Part shown: piece by piece, positions 43,339-53,851 of the stretch
How the letters are laid out: the number at the start of each line of letters is the position of its first letter
Numbering within the stretch: the first letter of the stretch is position 1
Source: JAHFUA01 sp963733935
GTDB taxonomy: Bacteria > Acidobacteriota > Terriglobia > Terriglobales > Acidobacteriaceae
Reading direction: 5' to 3'
Length of the DNA: 64,000 nucleotides
Assembly (NCBI GenBank): GCA_963733935.1
Contig: CAVTEQ010000018.1
Span: 124,001 to 188,000 of the forward strand
Notes under the pieces: model-generated
Told to the model about the DNA's origin: nothing
Database searches by the model: none
What the model saw: the letters and a program-made list of their open reading frames with translations, nothing else
Made by a program: the position numbers and the translations under genes

Positions 43339-45486
43339 TTACCAAAGCTTCCGGCCCAGAAACTCGCGCAATTGCCGCCAAAGGAACCCTCCGAGACTGA
43401 TGTGCCGTACCAGGATCTTGGCCGTGCCGGTCATGCCGTCAGACAAAGACCCGTCATTAACCATCATCAGGGTGACTACGTAGTATGGAGGCGGGCGAAT
43501 TCCTTTGTAGGTTTCCGCAGGCATCAAGCCGGCGGCGATTTCAGAGTCGGTGGCGGCCAGACTGGCCACGCGTGCTGGCCGGGAACGCCAAAATCCGGTT
43601 ACCTGTACACTCACTTCCTGGCCCGGGCGCAGGTCGCGGATCTGCGACTGTGGAACATATAATCGTGCGCGCAACTCCGACAGATCGGCAACTTCCGCGA
43701 CTTCTTTACCCGCAGGCAAATAGGAACCCGCCAGATCGCGCGCACGGGAAGAAACCACGCGTCCAGCAATGGGACTGCGGATTTCCAGGGCCGCCATTTG
43801 TTCCTGTAATGTGCGGAGCCGCTCCGCCCCTTGCTGCTTCAGTTGTTCGGCGGCGGCGTAATCCTGGTAGTGCAACTGGGCCTGCGTTGCCCGGGCGGCG
43901 TCCAGCTTGTAATCTGCCAGCGCCTTGGCGGTATCTCCTTCCAGCTTGAGGTTGCGCAAGTAGGCGACGGGTTCTCCTGCCCGCACCGCCTGGCCTTCCT
44001 CGACCAGCACGCGCTGCACCATGCCCGGCGCCACGGTCCGGATTACCGCTCGCTGGTCAGCCTCCAGCAGCAAGCGGGCTTCCACGGTTTCCCGCCAGAT
44101 CGGCAGCACCAGAAGCACCAGCGCCACAATGCCCAGCGCGGTTTTGCGCTTGGGTGTGAGCCAGGCGCGCACTTTTTCTTCTTTGTCCAGATAGACGGTG
44201 TCCATAAATCTCACCAGAGTGCGAAGACGCGAACGAAAGATGAAATACGCCAGGGCAAGAGCCGGAATAAACGCCCACTCGGGCGTGAAACGTCGCAATA
44301 CGTTGTAGGCAAAGCGCACCGCGAGCAGCAGCAGTATGTAGCTGTATGCGCCCGACGCCAGAGCGTAGATGACATATATTACGCGCCGCCGCGGCGGCAC
44401 CCACTCCACTTCCACGGGCAGGTCCCAAACGTGCCTTTTCACCCAGGAGGAAACAAAGGCCGTGGATTTTTCCTTGAGATCGGCGATGCCGATCAGCTCG
44501 GTGAAAAAGTAGTAGCCATCGAGCTTGATCAGCGGGTTCATGTTTACCAGCACTACGGCCACGCCGGTGACCAGCATGAACTTGTAGGCCAGATCGTGCA
44601 CGAAGGTAGCGGGCGCCGTGCCCCACCACACCACCGTGGCCACCGCGCACACGATCATCTCCACCCAAATGCCCGCGATAATGGTCACCAGGCGCTGCCA
44701 GTGGTCGGCGAAAACCCAGGCTTCGGTCACATCCACGAAAAACGCCGGCGTGAGGAAGATGAGGTGGAAGCCCATCTGGTGCACCTGCCCGCCGTAGTGC
44801 TTGCAGGTAATGCCGTGAGCGGTTTCGTGCAGGCCTGCCATGATGAAGAACAGAACCCAGAACTCGGCCAAGTCCGAGAAGCCCTTCGTGGAGAACGTAT
44901 AGTAGCGAAGCGTATCGGCGCCGATTTCCCCCCACCGGTCGATAAACACGTAGACCATGAAAGCGAACACGGCCAGCGTCAGCAGAGTGAACCAGCGGCT
45001 ATAAACGAACTTCAGGCTGTGGTAGGCGCGGTCCAGGTAGGCATCCGGGTCCCAGTGGCCGACGACAATGCGCGATACATCGCCAACCTTAAAGCGCTTG
45101 CGGGTGTAACGCTCGCGTTTCTCCGCGAGTTTCTGGCTGAGGGCGATGTTCCGTTCTTGCGGGGTCTTGTACCAGAACCCGGTGCTATCCAGGGTCTCAG
45201 CAAACTGCTTCACGTCCTGCTCACCGACAACGGCGCCGCTTTGCGCGGTGTAAAGATCGGCGATCTCCTGGTAGGAGCGCTCGCCATCAAAAAACTGCGT
45301 CAGCGTCCATTGCTCCGGAGTGAAGCGATAAAGGTCGGTCGTGCCCCGTAGATTAGCCACCACCACTGGCACACCACCCTCCACGTGCTCGCGGGCCAGC
45401 AGCCGGGGATCGATTTTGGGGAATCCCTTCCGCCGGGTCTGCGGGAGCTCGGGAAGAGCGGCATTTAAGGCTTCGGCAAGGTTCAT
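43339..45486 (-). CDS. PqqD-like / M50 site-2-type protease / HlyD adaptor fusion
   Basis: 715-residue membrane protein. The N-terminus (about 35-105, YRFTPEQWTLTQFFDGER, then EIADLY) looks like a PqqD-type peptide recognition domain. Next comes an M50 metalloprotease core with HETAH at 220-224 and NPLIKLDG at 317-324, surrounded by several membrane helices. The C-terminal third (about 470-700) is HlyD-like: a barrel-sandwich half (VAPGMVQRVLVEEGQAVRAG), a coiled-coil hairpin and IRSPIAGRVVSS. It is the last gene of the three-gene minus-strand operon; its start overlaps the HlyD gene by 4 bp. It could bind, cut and pass on a peptide substrate; that is inferred. Confidence 0.88.
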   Translation of the reverse strand: MNLAEALNAALPELPQTRRKGFPKIDPRLLAREHVEGGVPVVVANLRGTTDLYRFTPEQWTLTQFFDGERSYQEIADLYTAQSGAVVGEQDVKQFAETLDSTGFWYKTPQERNIALSQKLAEKRERYTRKRFKVGDVSRIVVGHWDPDAYLDRAYHSLKFVYSRWFTLLTLAVFAFMVYVFIDRWGEIGADTLRYYTFSTKGFSDLAEFWVLFFIMAGLHETAHGITCKHYGGQVHQMGFHLIFLTPAFFVDVTEAWVFADHWQRLVTIIAGIWVEMIVCAVATVVWWGTAPATFVHDLAYKFMLVTGVAVVLVNMNPLIKLDGYYFFTELIGIADLKEKSTAFVSSWVKRHVWDLPVEVEWVPPRRRVIYVIYALASGAYSYILLLLAVRFAYNVLRRFTPEWAFIPALALAYFIFRSRLRTLVRFMDTVYLDKEEKVRAWLTPKRKTALGIVALVLLVLPIWRETVEARLLLEADQRAVIRTVAPGMVQRVLVEEGQAVRAGEPVAYLRNLKLEGDTAKALADYKLDAARATQAQLHYQDYAAAEQLKQQGAERLRTLQEQMAALEIRSPIAGRVVSSRARDLAGSYLPAGKEVAEVADLSELRARLYVPQSQIRDLRPGQEVSVQVTGFWRSRPARVASLAATDSEIAAGLMPAETYKGIRPPPYYVVTLMMVNDGSLSDGMTGTAKILVRHISLGGFLWRQLREFLGRKLW

Positions 45487-46376
45487 CGCGGATTGGGCAG
45501 CCGGACGTTCGCCGTCAGGCCGGGACGCAGGTCCTCCGGTTTTCCTAGCAGCTCGGCCAGCACTTCAATGGTGCCGCTGGCGGGATCCACCACCGGGCTT
45601 ACCTCGATCACCCGTGCCGGGTAGGAACGTCCGGAATCGGAGGGCGGGCTTACGGCCAGTTCCTGGCCCTTCTTTACCTTGCCCAGGAACTGCTCCGGCA
45701 AGGTGAACTTGACGCGCAGCGGGGCCTCGGCGGTTACCCAGAACAAACGATCGCCGAGGGCGACCTTCTGGCCGGCGCGAACGTAGCGGCGAGCTACCAG
45801 CCCATCGAATGGGGCGCGGATACGGGTCTTTTCGAGCTCCAGCTCGGTCGAACGCGCCGTAGCCTGGGCATTCGTCAGTAAGTCGTGCGCGCGCTTTACG
45901 TCCCATTGGTCCGACTCGGCCTTGTAGCGAGCATGCTCAAGCTGCTCTTTGGTGATGAGCTGTGCGTCCCACATTTTCTGGGCTCGCTGGTAGTCGGACT
46001 CCAGCACCTTCGCTTCGGCTTGCCAGTTCTTGAGGTCGGCCTCGGCGGAGCCGGTCTTGGCGCGCGCCGCTTCCAGATCGGCGGAGAGTTGGCGGTCATC
46101 GAGCTGCGCCAGCAGTTGCCCTTTCTTGACCCGCAGGCCGGGTTCGGCCATGACCTTGGCTACCACTCCTTCGCGCTCCGCCCCCACGTCAATCTGGTTT
46201 TCCACCACCAGCGGACCGGATGCGGTAAAAAACTCCGGCGCGGGTTGCGGCGGCGGCAGCGTGGACGCGCTGGCGGTGAGCGCTCCGGCTGCGACCGTCG
46301 GTTTGCTGTCGCTGCAACCCACCAGGAAAAGCGCCAATGCCGCCAGCAGCAGCGTCGCCGATGGTACTCGCTTCAT
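45483..46376 (-). CDS. HlyD-family membrane-fusion lipoprotein
   Basis: 297 residues. The N-terminus carries a lipobox (LALFLVGCSDS), so it should be an anchored periplasmic lipoprotein. The body is an adaptor: lipoyl half-motif GVVAKVMAEPGLRVKKGQLLAQLDD, a long alpha hairpin (about 85-165) and TRIRAPFDGLVARRYVRAGQKV. Its stop overlaps the start of the M50 gene by 4 bp, and the GAF-HlyD gene ends 18 bp upstream. No ABC transporter or TolC-like gene is present in the cluster. Confidence 0.9.
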   Translation of the reverse strand: MKRVPSATLLLAALALFLVGCSDSKPTVAAGALTASASTLPPPQPAPEFFTASGPLVVENQIDVGAEREGVVAKVMAEPGLRVKKGQLLAQLDDRQLSADLEAARAKTGSAEADLKNWQAEAKVLESDYQRAQKMWDAQLITKEQLEHARYKAESDQWDVKRAHDLLTNAQATARSTELELEKTRIRAPFDGLVARRYVRAGQKVALGDRLFWVTAEAPLRVKFTLPEQFLGKVKKGQELAVSPPSDSGRSYPARVIEVSPVVDPASGTIEVLAELLGKPEDLRPGLTANVRLPNPR

Positions 46377-46394
46377 GAGTGTCCCACCTCCTCG

Positions 46395-48798
46395 TCACCA
46401 GCCAAACCAGGACCAGAATTTCGAATACAGCCACATCGCTGGGCTGCGGAACAACACGTATCCGGCGGCATGCCAGCCCACTGAAACCTTGCCCCGTCCT
46501 TGCATACCGCTGCGCATCTCCTCCCCGGCGTTGGGCACCTCGGCGCGGGCAAAGAACACCCGTTCTTCCCCTTCGACGCCGCTCTTCGGGCTTACCACCT
46601 CTTACCAAACCTGCGAAGGTGCGGTTGGGGAAGCCATCCAGCTTGAGCGATGCGCGCTCGCCGGAGCGCAGCAGCGGGACCTCAGAACCTGGGATGCTGA
46701 TGTCCACCATGGCCCTGGAGACATCCACCACTTCCGCGAAGCTGTCACCGGGTTCCAGGTGCTTGCCGACCAAATTCTCCACATAGGGAGTGGAAACCAC
46801 CCCGTCGATAGGAGTGCGCAGATGGGTTCGCTCCAAGCGCTCACGAGCGCGCTGCCTCTCCGCGCCCCAGTATTCCACCTGCGCCCGTTGCATGCCGGCT
46901 TCGGTGCCGTCGTTGGAGGCCAGCGCGCGGTTCATCTGGGCGACGGCAGTGTTGTACTTGGCCTCGGCGGCTGCCAGGGCGGCGCGGTAGTCCCAGTCCG
47001 CGAGGTCCGCCAGAATGGCGCCTGCCTTCACTTTCGCGCCTTCGCGCGCATACACCTTCTGCACCACGCCTTCGATCTCAGGTTGCACTTGCGCCCGAAA
47101 CGCCGGCGCTACCGTGGCTTCGCCGGAGATCCGCATGGGAATTGGGCAAAAGATTAAAAACAATAATACGATTGCGGTGGCAGCCATCAGGGCGCCTCGA
47201 CGGCGCTTCTCCAGGGCCAGGAACTGGCGTTTCCTCTCCAGGACTGGCTCCAGAATGCCGATGAACGGCACTTCCCGGTACATCGCGGCGTTACGCAGCG
47301 CGACCGTGGCCTGCCCGCCCAGAATCTTGATCATCTCCATGTGGGCGTCGGTGAGAAAGTCGAAATCGGAACTCTCCAGCGAGAGCACACCCAACCGACC
47401 GGTGTCATCGGCCAGGGGCAGGGAATACCAGGCGCGCATTCCCGATTCCCGGAAATATTCCTCGAATTTGAGACGGCTCTCCTCGCGCGCCGCTTCCACG
47501 TGTCCGTCCTTCTCGCGAACATAAAGGCTGTCCGGAAAGAGCGAAGCCCAGCGCAGCATCTCATCCAGGCGGCGAATTTCCGGGTCGCCGCGGTTGATTT
47601 CTGTCTGCCCGGAGACTGCACTGAGGCGCGGTTTGCCGTGCTGTTCCAGCAAGATGGCGGCGCGCTCATACGGGATCACCGCCTGCGGGGTGTTGACGAT
47701 TGCCTGCATCACGCGATCCAGGCTGAGGGTGGAGGTTATCTCCTGGCTCACCCGGACCAGCGTCTCCATGATCTCGACCTTGCGTTCCGCCAGCAGCAGG
47801 CTGGCGTTGTGCAGCGCGCTGGAGGCGGTCACGTTGACGGTGGTCAGGAAGAACAGGTCGTCTTCATCGAAAGGCGTTCCGTCGAGCTTGTTGACGCACT
47901 CCACCCAGCCGACTTCCGCGCCGCCGTGCAGCAGGGGCGCCGCCATAAGGGAAAAGATAGCGCGCTCTTCGCACCCTGAATTTCGTTTCTGCAGGCGCTC
48001 GTCAGCGTCGGCATGGACGATCACCGGCTCGCCAATGTCAGCCAGATCGCCCGTCAGGCCTTGCCCGACGGCCTGCACCGCGTCCAACTCCATCGTCGGG
48101 TCCACGCCGGCCCGGTTCATGAGCCGCAGCGCTTCTCCCTCCACCAGCCAGATGTTCACGGCCTGCACTTTGAGCAGTTCATGGTACTTGCTGGCGATGA
48201 GGGGCAGCAGGTCATCCATCTCCAGGGTGGAGTTGAAGCTGCGCTCCAGGTCGTAGAGCGCTGTCAGGCGGGTGATGGATTCAAGACTGGTATTGCGCTC
48301 CGATTCATAGGCGAGTCCGGCAGCAAGACCCAGCCCGCACAGCCGTGTGAGATCCACCAGAGATGCCAGGCGGGATTCCTGAAGCGGGGTATCGAACGTG
48401 ATCACCTCGATGGCGCCCACCAGTTCGTCACCTGCCATCACCGGCAGCCCCGCCAGCGAGACCAAGGTGCGCCGCACATGCAGATGGCTGTATTGTTCCC
48501 GCGGCAGTCGAGCGCCAGAAAACAGCACCGGCGCCTGCTTTTCATACAAGGCTCCCAGGGTACCGGCCTCAAGGGGAATCCGCGGCTCTTCGAAGGCCAC
48601 CTCGCCCGCCGTGGCTTTGGGCGTCCAGACAGGCTCGCCGCTGCGGTCCACCACGTACACTACTACGCCGCTGTCCGGCACCAGTTCCGCCACCTGCTGC
48701 GCGATCAGTCGTGCCCGCGGAACCACTTCACTCGAGGACAGCAGGGCCATAGCCAGATCGGTGAAAGAGGTCGCAAAACCCGGAATCTGGCTCGCCAT
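46395..48798 (-). CDS. Triple-GAF / HlyD fusion protein, frameshifted as written
   Basis: About 800 residues. Three GAF-type domains fill the first ~530 residues (FTDLAMALLSSSEVVPRARL, then GAIEVITFD; LESITRLTALYDLERSFNST; and IMETLVRVSQEITSTLSLD). A single membrane helix follows (LMAATAIVLLFLIFCPIPM), and then an HlyD adaptor (GVVQKVYAREGAKVKAG, a coiled coil, LRTPIDGVVSTPYV). The frame breaks near 46599: dropping one G of GG joins TFAGLVR to VVSPKSGVEGEERVFFARAE, and the product ends ...WLYSKFWSWFGW at 46395. It has a good Shine-Dalgarno (AAGGAG) before ATG 48798. It would place a cytosolic ligand sensor and a periplasmic adaptor in one chain. Confidence 0.87.
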
Positions 48799-49013
48799 CT
48801 ATGCGAAACTCCTTAAGGAGAAGGGCTATACAGTGCGTGTGGGGAAGAGACAGCACTTGCAAAAAGTCTTGGCTTCTCTTAACTTGTGCGCGAACTGTAA
48901 CAAAGCTCATGGGTTGTGTCAACGCGGCTCCGTGGGTGCGATAATGCCCGGGGTGCCCGCTACGGTGGGTTTTGGGGCGGTCAACGGACTAGGGCGAGGG
49001 CACGGAGGAAGGC

Positions 49014-49352
49014 TTGGACATTAACGTTCGCAAGCAGTCAGAGGCGCAGGTCATCCGGCTGCGCGGGGACCTCAAGATCGGAGAGCCGGTGGACAGCTTG
49101 CGGCAGACCATGGAGGAGCTGTTTGAAGCCGGCGATTACCGCCTGGTGATCAGCATCGGCGAGGTTCCCATGATCGATTCCAGCGGCATCGGTTTGTTGG
49201 TCCGCTCGCTTACCACCGCCAAGCAGCGCGGCGGCAACCTGAAACTGGTAAATCCCTCAAAGCTCGCGCTGCAGACGTTGAAGATCGTGGGCTTGGTCAA
49301 CCTGTTTGAAATCTTCAATGACGAAGGGACAGCGGCCCAGTCGTTCAGCTAG
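49014..49352 (+). CDS. STAS-domain anti-sigma factor antagonist
   Basis: 112 residues of the SpoIIAA/RsbV type. The phosphorylatable Ser region reads MIDSSGIGLLVRSL, and the flanking strands (AQVIRLRGDLKIGEP, GGNLKLVNPSKLALQTLKIVGL) are typical. TTG start after GAGGAAGG. Such proteins bind anti-sigma kinases when unphosphorylated; no kinase of this kind is next to it. The downstream HAD gene begins inside its last codons. Confidence 0.88.
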   Translation: MDINVRKQSEAQVIRLRGDLKIGEPVDSLRQTMEELFEAGDYRLVISIGEVPMIDSSGIGLLVRSLTTAKQRGGNLKLVNPSKLALQTLKIVGLVNLFEIFNDEGTAAQSFS

Positions 49353-50115
49353 GCGCAGGCCGCCGCAGTCCGCGGCCCGCGCGGGGCGAGGCAAGGCACC
49401 CGCCCGCCCGCTCATCACTACCGTTATCTTCGACCTGGACGACACTCTCTACGATTGCTTTGGGCAGCGGGTGCACGCCGCCCACCTCTGCGCCGCCGCG
49501 GCCATGGCCGAAGCCGGCATCGCGGCCTCGGTGAAAGAGATTCTCAAGGTCCGCATGCTGGCGTACGAAGAGGATCCGCAACTCACTCACATCGATGAAC
49601 GCGTCTGCGAGCACTTCCACGTGCCCGCGGGCGAGCGCGAACGGCTGATACGCGCCTCCCGCCACGCCTTCTTTACCATGCCGGTGGGCAAGTTGACCCT
49701 GTTCCCCGGTTCGCTCAAGGTGTTGCGCAGTCTCAAACGGCGGGGCGCCCGGATCTTCGTGGTCAGCTTCGGCGATCCTGAGACCCAGCGCGCCAAAGTG
49801 GCCGCGCTGGGCCTCGATCGCGAGCCCTCCATCGACCATATGTTTTATGCCGACGTCGGCAACATCATGACCAAGGAAGCTTTCTTCCGCTCGATCCTGC
49901 GCAACGCGGAAGGCGATCCCAGTCGAGTGCTGGTGGTGGGTGATCGGCCCTCCAGCGAGATCAGGGCAGGCAAGGCCTTGGGCATGCACACCGTCCGCCT
50001 GAGAGGCGGAGAATTCCGCCGCCTCAAGGCCCGGGGTCCGGAAGAGCAAGCCGACTTCGAGATCAGCAAGATCGACGCTGTGTTGACGTTGCCGTTCGAG
50101 TTTGGTCGGGAATAA
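49306..50115 (+). CDS. HAD-superfamily hydrolase
   Basis: 269 residues from TTG 49306, or about 265 from ATG 49318. After a basic ~35-residue extension the HAD motifs are FDLDDTLYD (nucleophile Asp), VVSFGDPETQRAK (motif II), the Lys region NIMTKEAFF and VLVVGDRPSSEIRAGKALG (motif IV). Proteins with this pattern include pyrimidine 5'-nucleotidases; the substrate is not known. It overlaps the STAS gene by about 35-47 bp. Confidence 0.88.
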   Translation: MKSSMTKGQRPSRSARRRPPQSAARAGRGKAPARPLITTVIFDLDDTLYDCFGQRVHAAHLCAAAAMAEAGIAASVKEILKVRMLAYEEDPQLTHIDERVCEHFHVPAGERERLIRASRHAFFTMPVGKLTLFPGSLKVLRSLKRRGARIFVVSFGDPETQRAKVAALGLDREPSIDHMFYADVGNIMTKEAFFRSILRNAEGDPSRVLVVGDRPSSEIRAGKALGMHTVRLRGGEFRRLKARGPEEQADFEISKIDAVLTLPFEFGRE

Positions 50116-50244
50116 AGGCGCAGATCGTCATTGCTCATGATGTGCGATTCCGGGCAAGAATTCGTGGTTCGAAAATTGACGCCGCGTCTTCCAGACCACT
50201 CGCCGGCCCAGCCCTAGTCACGACCTTTGCCGTTTCGACAGCCC

Positions 50245-50801
50245 TCAGAAGATCCCCAGGAATTTCTTTTCCGGCAGGAATGCCGACACACGCGAGCGGC
50301 AAGCGGCGCAGAAATGGCTGCCCTTCAAGTCGATGCGCTCGACCGCGTGGGAGGCGGTCATGACGCACTCGTAATCCCGGCAATGGGTGAGGCCGAAGGT
50401 GTGTCCCAGCTCGTGGACGGCTTCTTTCAACAACCGCTCGCGCAGCAATTCGGGGCTGGTAGGAAGGCCATAGAATTCTTGCCGCAGGCGGTGGCTCGAG
50501 ACCACCGCGCAAGTGTTGTTGAGCTGCGCTTCGCCGAAGACGAAAGTCAAGATGGGCATGTAAAGGTCGTGCGCGGTGACGCCCAGCAAGCGCCAGCATT
50601 CCCGCGGGACGCTCTTCTCCATGCGCTTGAGGATTTCGGTGGAGTGATACTGCCGGCGCTGGTTATGGAAGGCGAACTCCGGATCCAGCCGCTGTGGCAG
50701 GACCTCGCAGCGGGCGCGGAACTCCGCCGCCAAGTCCCGCCGCAGCCCCTCCAGCGCGAGGGAACCAATCTCTCCCACCGGCAGCAGGTGGAGGACGGTC
50801 A

Positions 50802-50802
<1 letters not shown>
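50245..50802 (-). CDS. amzA: Archaemetzincin zinc metalloprotease
   Basis: 185 residues starting at ATG 50802 (MTVLHLLPVGEIG). The zinc motif is HELGHTFGLTHC...CVM, the archaemetzincin variant HExxHxxGxxHCx4CxM, with additional Cys ligands CAAC near the C-terminus. This family is known from archaea and scattered bacteria with unknown substrates. Its ATG shares the stop codon of the upstream NtrC-type regulator (TAATG), so it is the last gene of the redox operon. Confidence 0.92.
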
Positions 50803-52175
<1,373 letters not shown>

Positions 52176-53771
52176 TTACCTCGCTTTTCCTGCCGTGGCA
52201 GCCGGGGCTGCCGCCACTTCCGCATACGCATCCACGGGCAGAGTGATGGTGAACTTGGTTCCCCGCCCAGGCTTGGACTCGACGTCGATGCGCCCCCGGT
52301 GGCGCTCGGCGATGCCTTTGCTGATGGCCAGTCCCAATCCCACTCCGTGGCCTTTTTCCTTGGTGGTAAAGAAAGGCTCGAACAGGTTGGACAGAATTTC
52401 TTCGGGGATGCCCACGCCGTCGTCCTCGACTTCCAATTGCACGGAGCTGACCTCCGGCACCATGCGGCTGCGCACCCACAGGTTGCCGCCGTGGGGCAGG
52501 GCGTCGATGGCATTCATCATCAGCGCCAGCAGCAGTTGCTCGATCTGCCCCGCGTCGCACTGCACCTGCGGCAGGTCTTGGCCGGGCTGCGGCTGGAGTT
52601 GCACGTTGTTCAGCTCGGTTTGGTGCTGCACCAGGCGCACGCAGCGGTCGATCACCTGGTTCAAGTCCACCCATTGCACGTTCAAGGGCGAGGAGCGGGA
52701 GAAGGTCAGAAGGTTGCGCACGATTTCGCCGCAGCGCCGGCTTTCGCTCTCGATCAGCTCCAGCGATCCGCGCACCTCGTCACGGCGCTTGGCGTCCCAG
52801 CCATCGCGGTCGAGCCATTTGCGCAACAGCTTGGCGTAGGTGAGGATGCCGGCCAGGGGATTGTTGATCTCATGCGCCACCGTGGCCGCCAGCTTGCCGA
52901 TGGAGGCCATCTTTTCTGATTGCATCACCTGCTGGTGGGCGTGCTTGAGCTCGCGGGTTTTGTCCTCGACGCGCGCTTCCAGCATTTGCGCCCAGGCGTC
53001 GCTCTCCTCGCGCGCCTCGCGCAGTTGCCGGCTCATCTGGTTGAACGACAACGCCAGCTCGCCCAGTTCATCGCGGGAGACGATATCGAGCTGATACCCG
53101 AGCTGTCCGCGCGTCAACTTCTCGGTGCCGCGTTTAAGCTTCTTCACCGGAATGTGCAGCACCCGCCAGACGAAGATTCCGCTCAGCACCGCGATCAGCA
53201 CCACCGCGAATACGGTGTAGACCAGCATACGGACGCTGCTTTCCCGCAGGTCGGCATCAGCGCGCGCCAGCGACACATTCGTGTCCAGCACGCCCAGCAC
53301 TTGCTGCTCCGCCGGGTGCGCATGGCATTCTGCCGTCGAGCATGAAGGCTGGTTCTCAATGGGGGTGATGATGCCCAGCACGCGGTGTCCGTCAGGCTTG
53401 AAAATGCGGAAGCGATCGGGACGGTTGAGCCTGGTCAGCGGCTGCGCCTGCGCGTGGCACGCATAGCAGGATTCGGCTTTCTTGTCGACGTAGGTGTTGA
53501 CCTCAGCGCTGTCGCTGGAAAAGCTGATGCGACCTTCCTGATTGATGATGCGAATACGCACCACCCCGGGCTCGCTGGCCATGGTGTTGATGGAGCGATA
53601 GAGCGCCTCGCGGTCGTTGCGCAGCATGTGATAAGTGGTGGCGTGCTGGATGACGTCGCTCATGCGCTCGGCGGCGAGCAGCGTGGCTGCCTCCAGATGC
53701 CGTCGGTGCAGGCGGATGTTCAGATAGCCCAGCAAGCCGAAGATCACTACCATTCCCGCCAGCAGCAGCAC
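52176..53771 (-). CDS. Haem-binding sensor histidine kinase
   Basis: 531 residues. An N-terminal membrane helix, a periplasmic domain with two cytochrome-c-type sites (CYACH at 102-106 and CSTAECH at 144-150), a second helix (LVYTVFAVVLIAVLSGIFVW) and a HAMP (RGQLGYQLDIVSRDELGELAL) lead to the kinase core. This has H-box VAHEINNPLAGILTYAK, N-box LMMNAIDALP, G boxes DDGVGIPEE and GVGLGLAISKG. It should sense redox state through c-type haem and phosphorylate the NtrC-type partner just downstream. GTG 53771 is the only usable start; the TM helix begins almost at once. Confidence 0.93.
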   Translation of the reverse strand: MLLLAGMVVIFGLLGYLNIRLHRRHLEAATLLAAERMSDVIQHATTYHMLRNDREALYRSINTMASEPGVVRIRIINQEGRISFSSDSAEVNTYVDKKAESCYACHAQAQPLTRLNRPDRFRIFKPDGHRVLGIITPIENQPSCSTAECHAHPAEQQVLGVLDTNVSLARADADLRESSVRMLVYTVFAVVLIAVLSGIFVWRVLHIPVKKLKRGTEKLTRGQLGYQLDIVSRDELGELALSFNQMSRQLREAREESDAWAQMLEARVEDKTRELKHAHQQVMQSEKMASIGKLAATVAHEINNPLAGILTYAKLLRKWLDRDGWDAKRRDEVRGSLELIESESRRCGEIVRNLLTFSRSSPLNVQWVDLNQVIDRCVRLVQHQTELNNVQLQPQPGQDLPQVQCDAGQIEQLLLALMMNAIDALPHGGNLWVRSRMVPEVSSVQLEVEDDGVGIPEEILSNLFEPFFTTKEKGHGVGLGLAISKGIAERHRGRIDVESKPGRGTKFTITLPVDAYAEVAAAPAATAGKAR

Positions 53772-53851
53772 GATCAGCTTGGCGCTCAGGGTATTCCCTA
53801 ACCGCCTCCAGCGGATTCACTTGCCCGGTAACATCTCCGGACGCCATGGGG

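Noticed and set aside
48799..49013. Sigma-54 promoter for the GAF-HlyD/M50 operon
   Set aside because: No GC-N10-CC on the plus strand (GG-N10-GC on the minus strand) was found in this gap; the operon promoter remains unidentified.
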